Source of the DNA: an uncultured Oscillospiraceae bacterium
Lineage (GTDB): Bacteria > Bacillota > Clostridia > Oscillospirales > Oscillospiraceae
Assembly (NCBI GenBank): GCA_947623745.1
Contig: CANQHN010000026.1
Location: forward strand, 1 to 37,586
Reading direction: 5' to 3'
DNA: 37,586 nt
Below are positions 29,632 to 37,586 of this stretch, in pieces. Position 1 is the stretch's first letter. Every line of letters starts with the position of its first letter. Below the pieces are notes generated by a model that saw only the letters and a program-made list of their open reading frames with translations, was not told where the DNA came from and made no database searches. Position numbers and translations under genes: made by a program.

Positions 29632-30725
29632 GGCGCGGCGTCCTCCCCTCCCTCCAGGGCGGCCATGCCGAAGCGCAGGGCCAGCCGGAGCTGCTCGCTG
29701 TCGGGCTCGTCCTCCATGCGCCGGGCCATCTCCTGCAAAAACAGGCCGGTGAGGGTGTCCTCCCCCGCCCGCGCCCACAGCTCCCTGGGGGGCCGGGTGG
29801 CGTCCCGGAGGGTCAGGGCGAAAAAGCCAGGGGAGAGCGCCCGCTCCAGGGCGGCCAGGTCGGGGGGCGTGTCCTGCTCCCCGGTGAGGATAACGCGGCA
29901 GATGTCCCTTGCCGTGTCCCCCGGCAGGGCGGCCCGGACGGCGGACAGGGGCTCGTCCCCGGCGGCCAGGGGGACGGTCAAGATCTGGTAGCGCCGGGTA
30001 CACAGGGGGACGAACTCCGCCCGGCAGGCCCCCTCCTCCAGCTCCACATACAGCACGCCCTTGTCCCCCAGCTCGTCGAACCCCCGCCCCTCGGGGCAGC
30101 CGGGGTAGGCCCAGAAGGTGTCCCCGGCCCTCTGCAGGCCGCTGTACTGGTGGACGTGGCCCAGGGCCAGGTAGGCAAGGCCGCTGTCCGCGATGTCCCG
30201 GGGGGTGATGGGCCCGTAGGCCCCCTGGGGCGCGGTGTCCCCGTGGAGGACCATCACGTGGGTCCTCCCGTCCTGTTCCGCCCGGAACCCGGACAGGGGG
30301 GAGCGCTCCATCCGGGGGGCGGGGAAGGCCGCGCCGTGGACGACGCAGTTTTTCCCGGGCAGCTCTACCCCCTCCACTCCGGCGGAGCGGAAAATATGTA
30401 CGTTCTCCGGCCAGTCCAGGGCCGCATACACCGACCGGGGGGAGCAGAAGTCGTGGTTGCCCGGGGCGATGAACACCGGGCAGGGGACGGCCCCCAGGGC
30501 CCGGGAGAGGGCCTGGGCGGTCTCCCGGTAGCACCACTCCGAGTCCAGCAGGTCCCCCGCCAGCAGCACTGCGTCCGCCTGCCGCTCCCTGGCCAGGGCG
30601 GCCAGCGCGTCCAGCAGGGCGCGCTGCTCCCCCCGGCGGCGCTGGGCCTGCTCCGGTGCGAGGCCGGCGAAGGGGCTGTCCAGGTGGAAGTCCGCGGCGT
30701 GGATGAATTTCAGCACCTGTCCCAC
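29628..30725 (-). CDS. yhaO: DNA repair exonuclease-type metallophosphoesterase (YhaO/SbcD-like)
   Basis: A 365-residue calcineurin-like phosphoesterase. Metal-site motifs are all visible: HAADFHLDSPF (DxH), LLAGDLLDSEW (GD), APGNHDFCSP (GNHD), LHGDT and ALGHVHQYS (GHxH). The C-terminal ~150 residues form the usual non-catalytic cap. GTG at 30725 is one base after the ymdB stop; a GTG at 30716 is an alternative start. It overlaps yhaN by 4 bases, so the two are co-translated as a nuclease-ATPase pair like SbcD-SbcC. Confidence 0.88.
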   Translation of the reverse strand: MGQVLKFIHAADFHLDSPFAGLAPEQAQRRRGEQRALLDALAALARERQADAVLLAGDLLDSEWCYRETAQALSRALGAVPCPVFIAPGNHDFCSPRSVYAALDWPENVHIFRSAGVEGVELPGKNCVVHGAAFPAPRMERSPLSGFRAEQDGRTHVMVLHGDTAPQGAYGPITPRDIADSGLAYLALGHVHQYSGLQRAGDTFWAYPGCPEGRGFDELGDKGVLYVELEEGACRAEFVPLCTRRYQILTVPLAAGDEPLSAVRAALPGDTARDICRVILTGEQDTPPDLAALERALSPGFFALTLRDATRPPRELWARAGEDTLTGLFLQEMARRMEDEPDSEQLRLALRFGMAALEGGEDAAP

Positions 30726-30726
30726 C

Positions 30727-31506
30727 TCACTCCTGGATATCCACCCGCCGCACGTCCACGCACCGCTTCTTCTCGGTGTCGATGACGAACAGGCAGGAAT
30801 TGAGCTTGCAGTTCCCCTCCGCCTCCTCGTACCGGCGGGGCAGGCCGCCCAAAAAGAGGTTCAGGGAGTTCTCCGGCTTAATGCCCAGGACGGAGCGGAC
30901 CGGGCCGGTCATGCCCAGGTCGGTGACAAAGCCGGCGCCTTTGGGCAGGACCTGGGCGTCCGCGGTGGGCACGTGGGTGTGGGTGCCCCACACCGCCTGG
31001 GCCCGGCCGTCCAGATACCAGCCCATGGCCCCCTTCTCGCTGGTGGCCTCGGCGTGGAAGTCCACCACCGTGATATCGCACCGGGCGCTGCGCAGGAGGT
31101 AGTCCGCGCTGCGGAAGGGGCTGTCCAGATTGGAGTTCAGGTCCAGCCGCCCCATGAGGTTCAGCACCCCGATGCGCACCCCTCCGGGGCCGCTGTACAC
31201 CCCGAACCCCCGGCCGGGCACCCGGCCGGCGTAGTTGGCCGGACGGAGGATGTTAGGCTCCTTGTCCAGATACTCGGCGATCTGGATGCGGTTCCAGGTG
31301 TGGTTGCCCAAGGTGATCACGTCGGCCCCGGCCTCGAAGATGCCCCGGGCCTGCCTGGGGGTGATGCCCACCCCGGAGGCGTTCTCCCCGTTGACCACGG
31401 TGAAGTGGACCCCGTGTTCCTCCTTCAGCTCCCCCAGGCGGCGGCGCAGGATGTCCTGTCCGCCCTCGCCCACCACGTCGCCTACGGCCAGCAGATGCAG
31501 CAGCAT
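30727..31506 (-). CDS. ymdB: YmdB-family metallophosphoesterase
   Basis: A 259-residue protein of the TIGR00282 family, whose B. subtilis member YmdB is a phosphodiesterase acting on 2',3'-cyclic nucleotides and affecting biofilm and motility choice. Motifs: AVGDVVGEGGQ, VVNGENASGVGIT, TLGNHTWNR, DFHAEATSEKGAMGWYLDGR, GTHTHVPTAD and DLGMTGP. Length is the family norm. It has a good promoter of its own and heads the ymdB-yhaO-yhaN operon. It is divergent from cinA; in B. subtilis ymdB and cinA also lie in one neighbourhood. Confidence 0.93.
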   Translation of the reverse strand: MLLHLLAVGDVVGEGGQDILRRRLGELKEEHGVHFTVVNGENASGVGITPRQARGIFEAGADVITLGNHTWNRIQIAEYLDKEPNILRPANYAGRVPGRGFGVYSGPGGVRIGVLNLMGRLDLNSNLDSPFRSADYLLRSARCDITVVDFHAEATSEKGAMGWYLDGRAQAVWGTHTHVPTADAQVLPKGAGFVTDLGMTGPVRSVLGIKPENSLNLFLGGLPRRYEEAEGNCKLNSCLFVIDTEKKRCVDVRRVDIQE

Positions 31507-31540
31507 AGTGTCTCCCCCTTGCCCTCGATCAGTCAGGAAT

Positions 31541-31569
31541 ATTATACGGGATTTCCACGGAAATTACAA
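31541..31569 (-). promoter_or_regulatory. Promoter of the ymdB operon
   Basis: Minus strand: TTGTAA (31569-31564), 17-bp spacer, TATAAT (31546-31541), 35 bases ahead of the ymdB start codon. Confidence 0.75.
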
Positions 31570-31594
31570 CGGTACAGATGGCGGCGAAAAGAGG

Positions 31595-31623
31595 TTGACA
31601 CCATTTTTCCCGCGTGATACCAT
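31595..31623 (+). promoter_or_regulatory. Promoter of cinA
   Basis: TTGACA (31595-31600), 17-bp spacer, TACCAT (31618-31623), back to back with the ymdB promoter. The -35 is consensus and the -10 is weak. Confidence 0.65.
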
Positions 31624-31675
31624 TTTATCGCGGCCGGAGGGCCGCCCTGCAATTCAAGGGAACGGGGGTCCTTTT

Positions 31676-32944
31676 ATGTCACATACCGTAGAGATCCTCT
31701 CCGTGGGTACGGAGCTGCTGCTGGGGAATATCGCCAACACCGACGCCCAGATGCTCTCCCAGGGTCTGAGCGCCCTGGGGCTGAACGTGTACTGGCACAC
31801 AGTGGTGGGGGACAACCCCCAGCGGGCGCGGGAGGCGGTGCGGGCCGCCAAACAGCGGGCCGATATCATCATCACCACCGGCGGTCTGGGCCCCACCTGC
31901 GACGATTTGACCAAAAACGTGCTGGCGGAGGCTTTCGGGAAAAAGCTGGTGTTCCACGAGCCCAGCGCCGAGCGCATCCGCAGCTACTTCGCCCGCCTGG
32001 GCCGGCCCATCACCGAGAACAACTACCAGCAGGCCCTGCTGCCCGAGGGGTGCACCGTGCTGGACAACGACTGGGGCACCGCCCCCGGCTGCGCCTTCGA
32101 GGCCGAGGGCTGCCACGTGGTCATGCTCCCCGGCCCGCCCAGCGAGTGCGGCCCCATGTTCCGCCACCGGGTGGTGCCCTACCTCCGGCAGTTCTCCGAG
32201 GGGATCATCGCCTCCCACACCCTCAAGCTCTTCGGCATCGGCGAGTCCCAGGTGGAGTCCCGGCTGCGGGACCAGATGAACGCCATGACCAACCCCACCC
32301 TGGCCCCCTACGCCAAGGAGGGGGAGTGCGAGCTGCGGGTCACCGCCAAGGCCCCCACGGACGGGGAGGCCCAGGCCCTGCTGTGCCCCACGGTGGAGCA
32401 GATCAGAGGGATGTTCGGCGCCAAGGTCTACGGGGTGGACGTGCCCTCCCTGGAGGCAGTGGTGCTGGACCTGCTGAAGGAGAAACATCTCACCCTGGGC
32501 TGCGCCGAGAGCTGCACCGGCGGGCTCATCGCCAAGCGCATGACCGACCTGCCCGGTGCCTCCCAGGTGTTCCGGGGCGGCATCGTCTCCTACACCAACG
32601 AGGTCAAGCACCATGTCCTGGGGGTCCCCCAGGAGCTGCTGGACCGGTGCGGCGCTGTCTCCGCCCCGGTGGCCCAGGCCATGGCCGAGGGGGCCCGGCA
32701 GGTGCTGGGGTGCAACATCGCCGTCTCCTCCACCGGCGTGGCCGGCCCGGACAGGGACGACCGGGGCAACGAGGTGGGCACCATGTTCGTGGCCATCGCC
32801 GCGGCCCAGGGCAGCTATGTGCGCCCCCTGAACCTGGGCAACCGCCCCATGCGCGCCCGGCTGCGCACCCAGACCGCCCACCACGCCTTCGACCTGGCCA
32901 GGCGGTACCTGAGCGGCCTGCCCTTCGAGGACGAAAACGGATAA
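31676..32944 (+). CDS. cinA: CinA-family protein (competence/damage-inducible, NMN amidohydrolase type)
   Basis: A 422-residue two-domain protein. The N-terminal molybdopterin-binding-like domain (about 1-170) has EILSVGTELLLGNIANTDA and ITTGGLGPTCDDLTKN, which in some members hydrolyses ADP-ribose. The C-terminal CinA/PncC domain (about 260-420) has LGCAESCTGGLIAKRMTDLPGASQVFRGGIVSYTNEVK and SSTGVAGPDRDDRGNEVGTMF and deamidates NMN for NAD recycling. The start at 31676 (MSHTVEILSV) is chosen because it begins the conserved domain; the frame is open further upstream. A weak AACGGGGG serves as ribosome binding site. Confidence 0.93.
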   Translation: MSHTVEILSVGTELLLGNIANTDAQMLSQGLSALGLNVYWHTVVGDNPQRAREAVRAAKQRADIIITTGGLGPTCDDLTKNVLAEAFGKKLVFHEPSAERIRSYFARLGRPITENNYQQALLPEGCTVLDNDWGTAPGCAFEAEGCHVVMLPGPPSECGPMFRHRVVPYLRQFSEGIIASHTLKLFGIGESQVESRLRDQMNAMTNPTLAPYAKEGECELRVTAKAPTDGEAQALLCPTVEQIRGMFGAKVYGVDVPSLEAVVLDLLKEKHLTLGCAESCTGGLIAKRMTDLPGASQVFRGGIVSYTNEVKHHVLGVPQELLDRCGAVSAPVAQAMAEGARQVLGCNIAVSSTGVAGPDRDDRGNEVGTMFVAIAAAQGSYVRPLNLGNRPMRARLRTQTAHHAFDLARRYLSGLPFEDENG

Positions 32945-32956
32945 GGGGGCCTTGCC

Positions 32957-33346
32957 ATGTCGGACCAGCAGCACCCCGGCGCTGCGCCGGAGGGGGAGCC
33001 CCGCGGGGACGCCGGCCGCATCCTGGTGACCACCACGCCGGCCCTGGAGGGGTATCGCATCACCAGGTACATCGAGGTCGTCTCCGCGGAGACCATCCTG
33101 GGGACCGGCTTTTTCAGTGAGCTGGCCGCCTGGGCGGCGGACCTGTTGGGCACCGAGAGCCGGGCGCTGGGTTGGAAGACCCGGACCGCCAGGGAGTCGT
33201 CCCTCCAAAAGCTCCGGGAGCGGGCGCTGGAGGTGGGGGCGGACGCCGTCATCGGGACGTCCTTCGCCTATTCCTCCAACTCCCGCAGTATGGTCAGCGT
33301 GATCGTCACTGGCACCGCCGTCAACGCCGTGCCGGTCCCGCGCTAG
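32957..33346 (+). CDS. YbjQ/UPF0145-family protein
   Basis: A 129-residue protein of the small family often called heavy-metal-binding domain or YbjQ, whose function is unproven. Typical features are ILVTTTPALEGYRITRYIEVVSAETILGTG, SLQKLRERALEVGADAVIGTSFAYSSNSRSM and VIVTGTAV. Family members form pentameric rings. A non-conserved polar N-terminus of about 20 residues precedes the domain. It begins 12 bases after cinA with AAGGGGG upstream and so is co-transcribed with it. Confidence 0.85.
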   Translation: MSDQQHPGAAPEGEPRGDAGRILVTTTPALEGYRITRYIEVVSAETILGTGFFSELAAWAADLLGTESRALGWKTRTARESSLQKLRERALEVGADAVIGTSFAYSSNSRSMVSVIVTGTAVNAVPVPR

Positions 33347-33362
33347 CGCGGACACGTCAAAA

Positions 33363-33397
33363 AAGGGCCCCGGGGCCGATCTGACCCCAAGGCCCTT
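33363..33397 (+). terminator. Terminator of the cinA operon
   Basis: AAGGGCC (33363-33369) pairs with GGCCCTT (33391-33397), with an inner GGGG/CCCC pairing, followed by CCCGCTTTTATG. Confidence 0.6.
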
Positions 33398-33442
33398 CCC
33401 GCTTTTATGTTGTGATCGGCTTCCGTTAAGGATTGAAGAACA

Positions 33443-33472
33443 AGGAGGGCAGTCATTTCAGACTGCCCTCCT
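33443..33472 (-). terminator. Terminator of the wall-anchored adhesin gene
   Basis: AGGAGGGCAGT (33443-33453) and its reverse complement (33462-33472) form an 11-bp stem with an 8-base loop, 36 bases past the stop of the minus-strand adhesin gene. On the minus strand TTGTTCTTC follows. Confidence 0.7.
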
Positions 33473-33508
33473 CCATCCTAGTGAGACATATCGTGTTTGT
33501 GCCGATCC

Positions 33509-36500
33509 TTACATATCTTCGCGTTTCTTCTTCGGCAGGACCAGGACGGCCATCCCCGCACCAGAGCCGGCCATCAGGGTAAGCCACAGGAGCTGATGAG
33601 AATTGTCGCCAGTCTGAGGCGTGCTGTCCAGCGGCACGTCCTCATCGGGGATATCCGTCAGCGGGGGTTCCTCCTCAGGGATATCCGACAGCGGGGGCGG
33701 ATCGTCGGGGATTTCCTCCGGCGGAGTGTCCGGGTCGGGGGTGGGATCAGGGTCAGGATCGGGGTCAGGATTCGGGTCGGGATCAGGGTCCGGGTCGGGG
33801 TCGGGGTCGGGATCAGGATCAGGGTCGGGGTCAGGATCGGGGTCGGGCTCAGGCTCAGGGTCGGGATCAGGGTCAGGCGTGGGGGCGTTGGTCACAGCCA
33901 GCACACCGCTGGCGGCAATCACGCCGGGATAACTCACGGGATCCATGTCCTCTGCAAACCCGAAATAGAACAGGATGGGTTTATCCGGCAGCTCGTAGCC
34001 CTCGGGGGCTGTGGTCTCTTTCAGAATGTAGTAGTTGCCCGGCTCCATCTTCTCGGTGATGGTGAAGGTGCCGTTATCATCGGTGGTGTAGGTCCAGCCG
34101 TCCTCGGTGTAGACGCTGTACTCCTTGTCGCCGATGGTGATCTTATCCTTCTCCTCCAGCGTGGAACCCTCGGAGCGGATGATATAGTACTTGAACTCCG
34201 CGCCGGCGAGCTTTTTGGCGCTGTCCTCGCTGTCGGCCTTCTCAACGGTCATCTCATAGCTGCTGCCGCTGCCGCTGCCATAGACCTTTTGTACTGCCAA
34301 GACTTTCTCGTAGCCGCTGTCCGAGCCGGCCACGCCGTCGATGCTGGCGGAGTTGGAGACCAGCACGCCCGTGCCCTTCTTGACGATTATCGCGTTGTAG
34401 GTGATGGTCAGGGCGGTGCTGTCGGGGACCTGGAGCTTGAACTGGCCTTCCGTATTGGGATCGGGCGGGAGAATCTCGTAGTCCACGCTGTTCCCGGCGG
34501 CGTCCACCACCCGGATGGAGTTGGTCTGGATCGCAAGGTTGGTGCTCTTATCGGTCACGACCAAGTCTTCGCTGTTGGGGTCAAAGTCCGCGGCCTCGGG
34601 GTTGACCGTGAGGGTGAACTTCATCAGGTTGGCGTCCTTCTCCACCTGCTCGGCCTTCTTGGTCAGCTTGGCGGGGTAGTAGAGGACGGTGTTGCCATCA
34701 TTCCAATGGGAATTGTCCTTGTCCCTGATCCAGGCGTGGTTAGACACCGGGACCGGATCGTTGGCGGTGGCGTGGGCTTTGAGCCACTCCGGGGTGGCCT
34801 GGAGGGTGTAGTGGAACTCGAGCTCCGTCAGGTGTGGGTCCCCAAGCCTGTTGAAAATCTCAAACCCACCATCGTTCTTGAAACTCACCAGAGGTACGGA
34901 AATATTTCCTTCCTTATCTAACGGGTTAACCTCATTCCTAATACGGTCAAGCTTTATCTCACTGTTTGCATCGCTGGTCCTCGTAACGACATACAGGCTG
35001 TCCTCCACATACTTCCAACCATCGGGCAGCTTGTCGTAAAACTCCGCCTGCATACTGGCAGAATACATCGTATTAAAGTCCCAGCTATTCGTCTTGCCAA
35101 ACGCCGCGAACCAGTCTTTGGCCACGCCATTAAAGTAACCCCGGACGGTGCTGTCGACGGTACTGACGGTGACGGTGTAGTCAATGGTGCCCTCGGCCTT
35201 GTTCAGCACACCGGTCTTGTTTATGGTATCGATGTTGTTGAAGAACACCGAGTATCCGGGCCAATTTTCACTGTAGCGGAGGTTGACGTTGTTGGTGATT
35301 CCTGCCTTCAGGACTTCCGCCGGGGTCAGCTCCCACGTCCCCCTAGGCTTCCCCGTCGAATCGTCTATACCGTGAATCGTCATGGGTTCGGTTGCGGACA
35401 TATCCAGGTCGTACTCGGTGATGATGAGCCGGTCCGTCTCGTACTTCCAGCTGCCCCAGTTGCCCCACTTCTCGTGTGCCTTATCGCCTGCCTCATCGCC
35501 GAAGATGATGTACAGGCTCTTCCCGGCAAAGTAATAGAGGTAATTCTCCGGGGTGGTGAGGTCGTATCCCGGCGGAACAGTCCAGCCGTCATACGAATAG
35601 CCGGTCAGCTCCTTGGCCTCGCTCTTGAGCTCCTGTATATCCGCGATCTTCTCGGAGTCGGTGGTGGACTCGGTCCAGCCGCACCAGCCCGGCACGTCCA
35701 CGGCGCTGACCTTCAGATTCTTGACCTTGCCGCCGCTGCCGAACTCCTCGAGATACCACTTCTGGCCGTTGTACCACGTATACATATCGTCGTAGATATA
35801 GAGGGGCGTCCATTCGCCCGCCGGCACCACCGTGTAGCAGGTGTAGTGCAGGGTCTTGGAGTGCTCGTCGTAGGTCTGCTCCTTGTACACAACGCCGCGG
35901 CCGTCGGGCGTCACCACGACCTCCACGTTGCTGTCCCGGGTTTCCGTCACGGTAACATGCGTGATTTCCCCGGACTTGTCGGGATTCGGCACCTCCATCG
36001 TGCCGGTGAAGGTGGCCTCGTTCAGCGCGTTGCCCCAGAACGTATTGACGGAGCCCTCCATGTACTCGAACGCGTACCGATAGGTGACGGTCAGCTCGTC
36101 GTCCACTTTCAGGGGGAGGGCCGAACCCTTGAGCTTGATCTGGAACGCCTTGTCATCCGGATGACTGGGGTCGCCCTCTCCCTCTTCCAGATCGTAATCC
36201 TCGCCAGCCGTCAGGGCGTTACTAGTCCCGTCGGCCCGCTTGAGCGTGACGGTGACATCGCCCTTCTTCACCAGAGCGAACGAATTGGTTTGGGGCGGGG
36301 TGAGCACGTCGGAGATCAGCGCCTGCTGGAGCTCGCCATAGTCCACCTTGACGGTCACGGTGTAGTCCAGGACGCCGCCGACCCTGCCGTCCTCGTACTC
36401 CGTGAACTTGCCGGTCTTCTCCATGCTGACCCGGGGCTGGTCCACCATCTCAAAGGTGAAGTCCTGGCCCGCGCCGCCGAAGTTGACGCTGCCGCCGGTG

Positions 36501-37387
36501 CTGCCCGGGTTGGCCTGGGCCGTGGCTTCCATGTCAAAGTTCAGGGTGGCGTTTTCGACCTCCTTCAATTTCTCCACGCCATCAGGGGAGAGCACGATGG
36601 TCAGCAGACCGCTGGCGCTGACGGAATAGGTACCGATCTGGACCTCCTTCCCGTTGATCGTGACGGTCAAAGTCTCCCCGTCCTTGGGCTCCACTGTAAA
36701 GAACTCCGGGAGCTGATAGGTCAGGGTCTCACTGCTGGGGAACTGGCCGCCCTGGGCGCCGCCCTCTTTGAACACCAGACTGATGTTGTAGTCCGCACCG
36801 ACCTGCAGCTTGTCGACTTCGTCCCCCTTGCTGTCGGTGATTATGACTTCCGCCAGGAAGTCCGCAAGCTCACTGGAGGTGTCCTCGCCGGGGGCGGCCT
36901 CTTTGGAATAGCAGTCAATCGTGTGAGTGTGCTCGGGGATCCCGCAGATCAGGGGGGTCTCGTAGCAGTCGCCGCTGTGGACATGACCCGTACTCTCCGT
37001 CTGGCCGCAAACGAGCTGCTTAAAGCAGTCGCCGCTGTGGGTGTGGCCCTCGCTCTCGGGCATGGTACACGTCAGGACTTCATCCTCGTCATAGCATTCT
37101 TCAGTGTGCTGGTGGCCCGTGCTCTCCTCTTGACCACAGAGCGGCGTTTCACTGGTTTTGTAGCACTCATCGGTGTGGGAGTGAGCGCCCTCGCCCTCCT
37201 TGATCTCGCAGATCAGTTCGGCGGGGCCATAGCATTCTGCGGAATGAGTGTGCTCCTCCTGCTCACACACAAGAGCGCGGCCGGCCACATCGTCTGCGGC
37301 AAAGGCCGAAACGCCTATGATACTCGTGCAGAGAGAGAGTATAAGCACAACAGCCATGACTTTTTGTATCGTATTCCGACCCTTCAT
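33509..37387 (-). CDS. Wall-anchored adhesin with His/Cys repeats, SpaA-like domain and Asp-Pro stalk
   Basis: A 1292-residue secreted surface protein. Signal peptide about 1-31 (VMAVVLILSLCTSIIGVSAFAADD). Residues about 39-160 hold six modules of the form C-x-x-x-E, a Gly-rich gap, HxH, then C-Y/F, such as CEQEEHTHSAECY. The middle (about 170-1040) resembles adhesive isopeptide-type domains (YTVTVKVDYGELQQALISDVLTPP). A SpaA/CnaB-like domain lies at about 1046-1160 (KADSEDSAKKLAGAEFKYY..NYYILKETTAPEGYEL). An Asp-Pro repeat spans about 1167-1222. The end has TPQTGDN, a hydrophobic helix and KKKRED, a sorting signal with Thr in place of the Leu of LPxTG. Start at 37387 behind AGGAGAGG. No sortase gene is in the window. 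Ligand unknown. Confidence 0.9.
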   Translation of the reverse strand: MKGRNTIQKVMAVVLILSLCTSIIGVSAFAADDVAGRALVCEQEEHTHSAECYGPAELICEIKEGEGAHSHTDECYKTSETPLCGQEESTGHQHTEECYDEDEVLTCTMPESEGHTHSGDCFKQLVCGQTESTGHVHSGDCYETPLICGIPEHTHTIDCYSKEAAPGEDTSSELADFLAEVIITDSKGDEVDKLQVGADYNISLVFKEGGAQGGQFPSSETLTYQLPEFFTVEPKDGETLTVTINGKEVQIGTYSVSASGLLTIVLSPDGVEKLKEVENATLNFDMEATAQANPGSTGGSVNFGGAGQDFTFEMVDQPRVSMEKTGKFTEYEDGRVGGVLDYTVTVKVDYGELQQALISDVLTPPQTNSFALVKKGDVTVTLKRADGTSNALTAGEDYDLEEGEGDPSHPDDKAFQIKLKGSALPLKVDDELTVTYRYAFEYMEGSVNTFWGNALNEATFTGTMEVPNPDKSGEITHVTVTETRDSNVEVVVTPDGRGVVYKEQTYDEHSKTLHYTCYTVVPAGEWTPLYIYDDMYTWYNGQKWYLEEFGSGGKVKNLKVSAVDVPGWCGWTESTTDSEKIADIQELKSEAKELTGYSYDGWTVPPGYDLTTPENYLYYFAGKSLYIIFGDEAGDKAHEKWGNWGSWKYETDRLIITEYDLDMSATEPMTIHGIDDSTGKPRGTWELTPAEVLKAGITNNVNLRYSENWPGYSVFFNNIDTINKTGVLNKAEGTIDYTVTVSTVDSTVRGYFNGVAKDWFAAFGKTNSWDFNTMYSASMQAEFYDKLPDGWKYVEDSLYVVTRTSDANSEIKLDRIRNEVNPLDKEGNISVPLVSFKNDGGFEIFNRLGDPHLTELEFHYTLQATPEWLKAHATANDPVPVSNHAWIRDKDNSHWNDGNTVLYYPAKLTKKAEQVEKDANLMKFTLTVNPEAADFDPNSEDLVVTDKSTNLAIQTNSIRVVDAAGNSVDYEILPPDPNTEGQFKLQVPDSTALTITYNAIIVKKGTGVLVSNSASIDGVAGSDSGYEKVLAVQKVYGSGSGSSYEMTVEKADSEDSAKKLAGAEFKYYIIRSEGSTLEEKDKITIGDKEYSVYTEDGWTYTTDDNGTFTITEKMEPGNYYILKETTAPEGYELPDKPILFYFGFAEDMDPVSYPGVIAASGVLAVTNAPTPDPDPDPEPEPDPDPDPDPDPDPDPDPDPDPDPDPNPDPDPDPDPTPDPDTPPEEIPDDPPPLSDIPEEEPPLTDIPDEDVPLDSTPQTGDNSHQLLWLTLMAGSGAGMAVLVLPKKKREDM
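33731..33878 (-). repeat. Asp-Pro codon repeat (6-bp unit) in the adhesin stalk
   Basis: Near-perfect tandem GA(T/C)CC(T/C/G) hexamers encode about 25 Asp-Pro dipeptides with a few Glu, Asn and Thr variants. On the plus strand this is a G-rich tract (GGGTCGGGATCAGGG style). Such tracts change length by slippage, so stalk length may vary between strains; assembly may also collapse it. Confidence 0.85.
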
Positions 37388-37436
37388 GATTTACCTCTCC
37401 TTTCCTTATGATGATCCTTTTCCAAACACGTTTTAC

Positions 37437-37533
37437 AGTTTGACCCTTCGCCCGCCCTGACCGATGTATCAAACTTCGAAGAACGGGGACCCTATCCTTT
37501 GCTGGGCCCTTCGCAGAGTGCCTTACTCTGCGA
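37437..37533 (-). promoter_or_regulatory. Structured 5' leader of the adhesin gene
   Basis: The ~200 bases upstream of the adhesin start contain no ORF but three stems: TCGCAGAGT/ACTCTGCGA (37511-37519 with 37525-37533, perfect); GGG-CCC with GGGTCCC around AGCAAAGGATA (minus strand, about 37485-37510); and AGTTTGA/TCAAACT (37437-37443 with 37469-37475). It does not fit any riboswitch consensus recalled (c-di-GMP, ZTP and preQ1 were considered). The promoter probably lies at or beyond the window edge. A regulatory RNA role is inferred. Confidence 0.4.
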
Positions 37534-37586
37534 GCGGTTTTAGCTGTTGGTCATGAAAAGCAAAAAGACCACTGACATTCTTATCA

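Noticed and set aside
33731-33878. CRISPR-like array
   Set aside because: The repeat unit is six bases without spacers and lies in frame within a coding stalk. No cas gene is present and no other repeat-spacer pattern is seen in the window.
35372-37411. Long plus-strand open frame opposite the adhesin gene
   Set aside because: The minus-strand gene has a signal peptide, repeats and a sorting signal. The plus-strand product has none and no ribosome binding site.
37388-37586. c-di-GMP riboswitch ahead of the adhesin gene
   Set aside because: Considered because such riboswitches control clostridial adhesins, but the conserved class I and class II core sequences are not recognisable. Kept only as an unassigned structured leader.

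Overview
The window is GC-rich chromosome with G/C-ending codons from an anaerobic gut Firmicute. It most resembles the Oscillospiraceae (Flavonifractor, Lawsonibacter, Intestinimonas type). This assignment rests on the gene families and on the Clostridia-type mobile genes; no rRNA or marker gene is present to fix the species.

Layout. (1) 1-2.75 kb: the 3' part of a tryptophanase gene and its Na+-dependent (SNF family) transporter, which is split by an in-frame TAG. (2) About 2.79-12.82 kb: an accessory island. It carries a truncated replication initiator (RepA), a MobC without a relaxase, an oriT-like palindromic stretch, a tyrosine recombinase, a 1536-residue SLH surface protein, a sigma-like factor plus small HTH protein typical of conjugative transposons, and a large serine recombinase. 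Four near-identical palindromes punctuate the island. (3) 12.88-17.58 kb: sulfur amino acid genes. O-acetylhomoserine sulfhydrylase lies behind a leader peptide and attenuator; a separate MetH-activation protein overlaps a short MetH. (4) 17.9-21.3 kb: a MATE transporter, then a convergent apbE / NusG-II / Gx-transporter operon resembling the FmnB-EetA-EetB part of flavin-based extracellular electron transfer loci. (5) 21.5-27.0 kb: a long co-directional run of purine nucleoside phosphorylase, MTA/SAH deaminase-like amidohydrolase, SpoVB-like flippase, MazG, HU and RqcP. (6) 27.05-27.36 kb: a highly structured intergenic element. (7) 27.36-33.35 kb: ymdB-yhaO-yhaN on the minus strand, divergent from cinA and a YbjQ-like gene. 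(8) 33.5-37.4 kb: a minus-strand 1292-residue wall-anchored adhesin with His/Cys repeats, a SpaA-like domain, an Asp-Pro stalk and a TPQTG sorting signal.

The most striking observation is a probable invertible promoter at 5230-5488, between the tyrosine recombinase gene and the SLH surface-protein gene. Perfect 13-bp inverted repeats flank a 233-bp spacer. The spacer holds a good sigma-A promoter (TTGAAT, 17 bp, TATAAT) that points away from the surface gene in this assembly, plus a bidirectional terminator. This looks like a recombinase-controlled ON/OFF switch of a surface protein, captured in the OFF orientation. A second regulatory candidate is the 34-codon Cys-containing leader ORF followed by an intrinsic terminator ahead of the O-acetylhomoserine sulfhydrylase gene.
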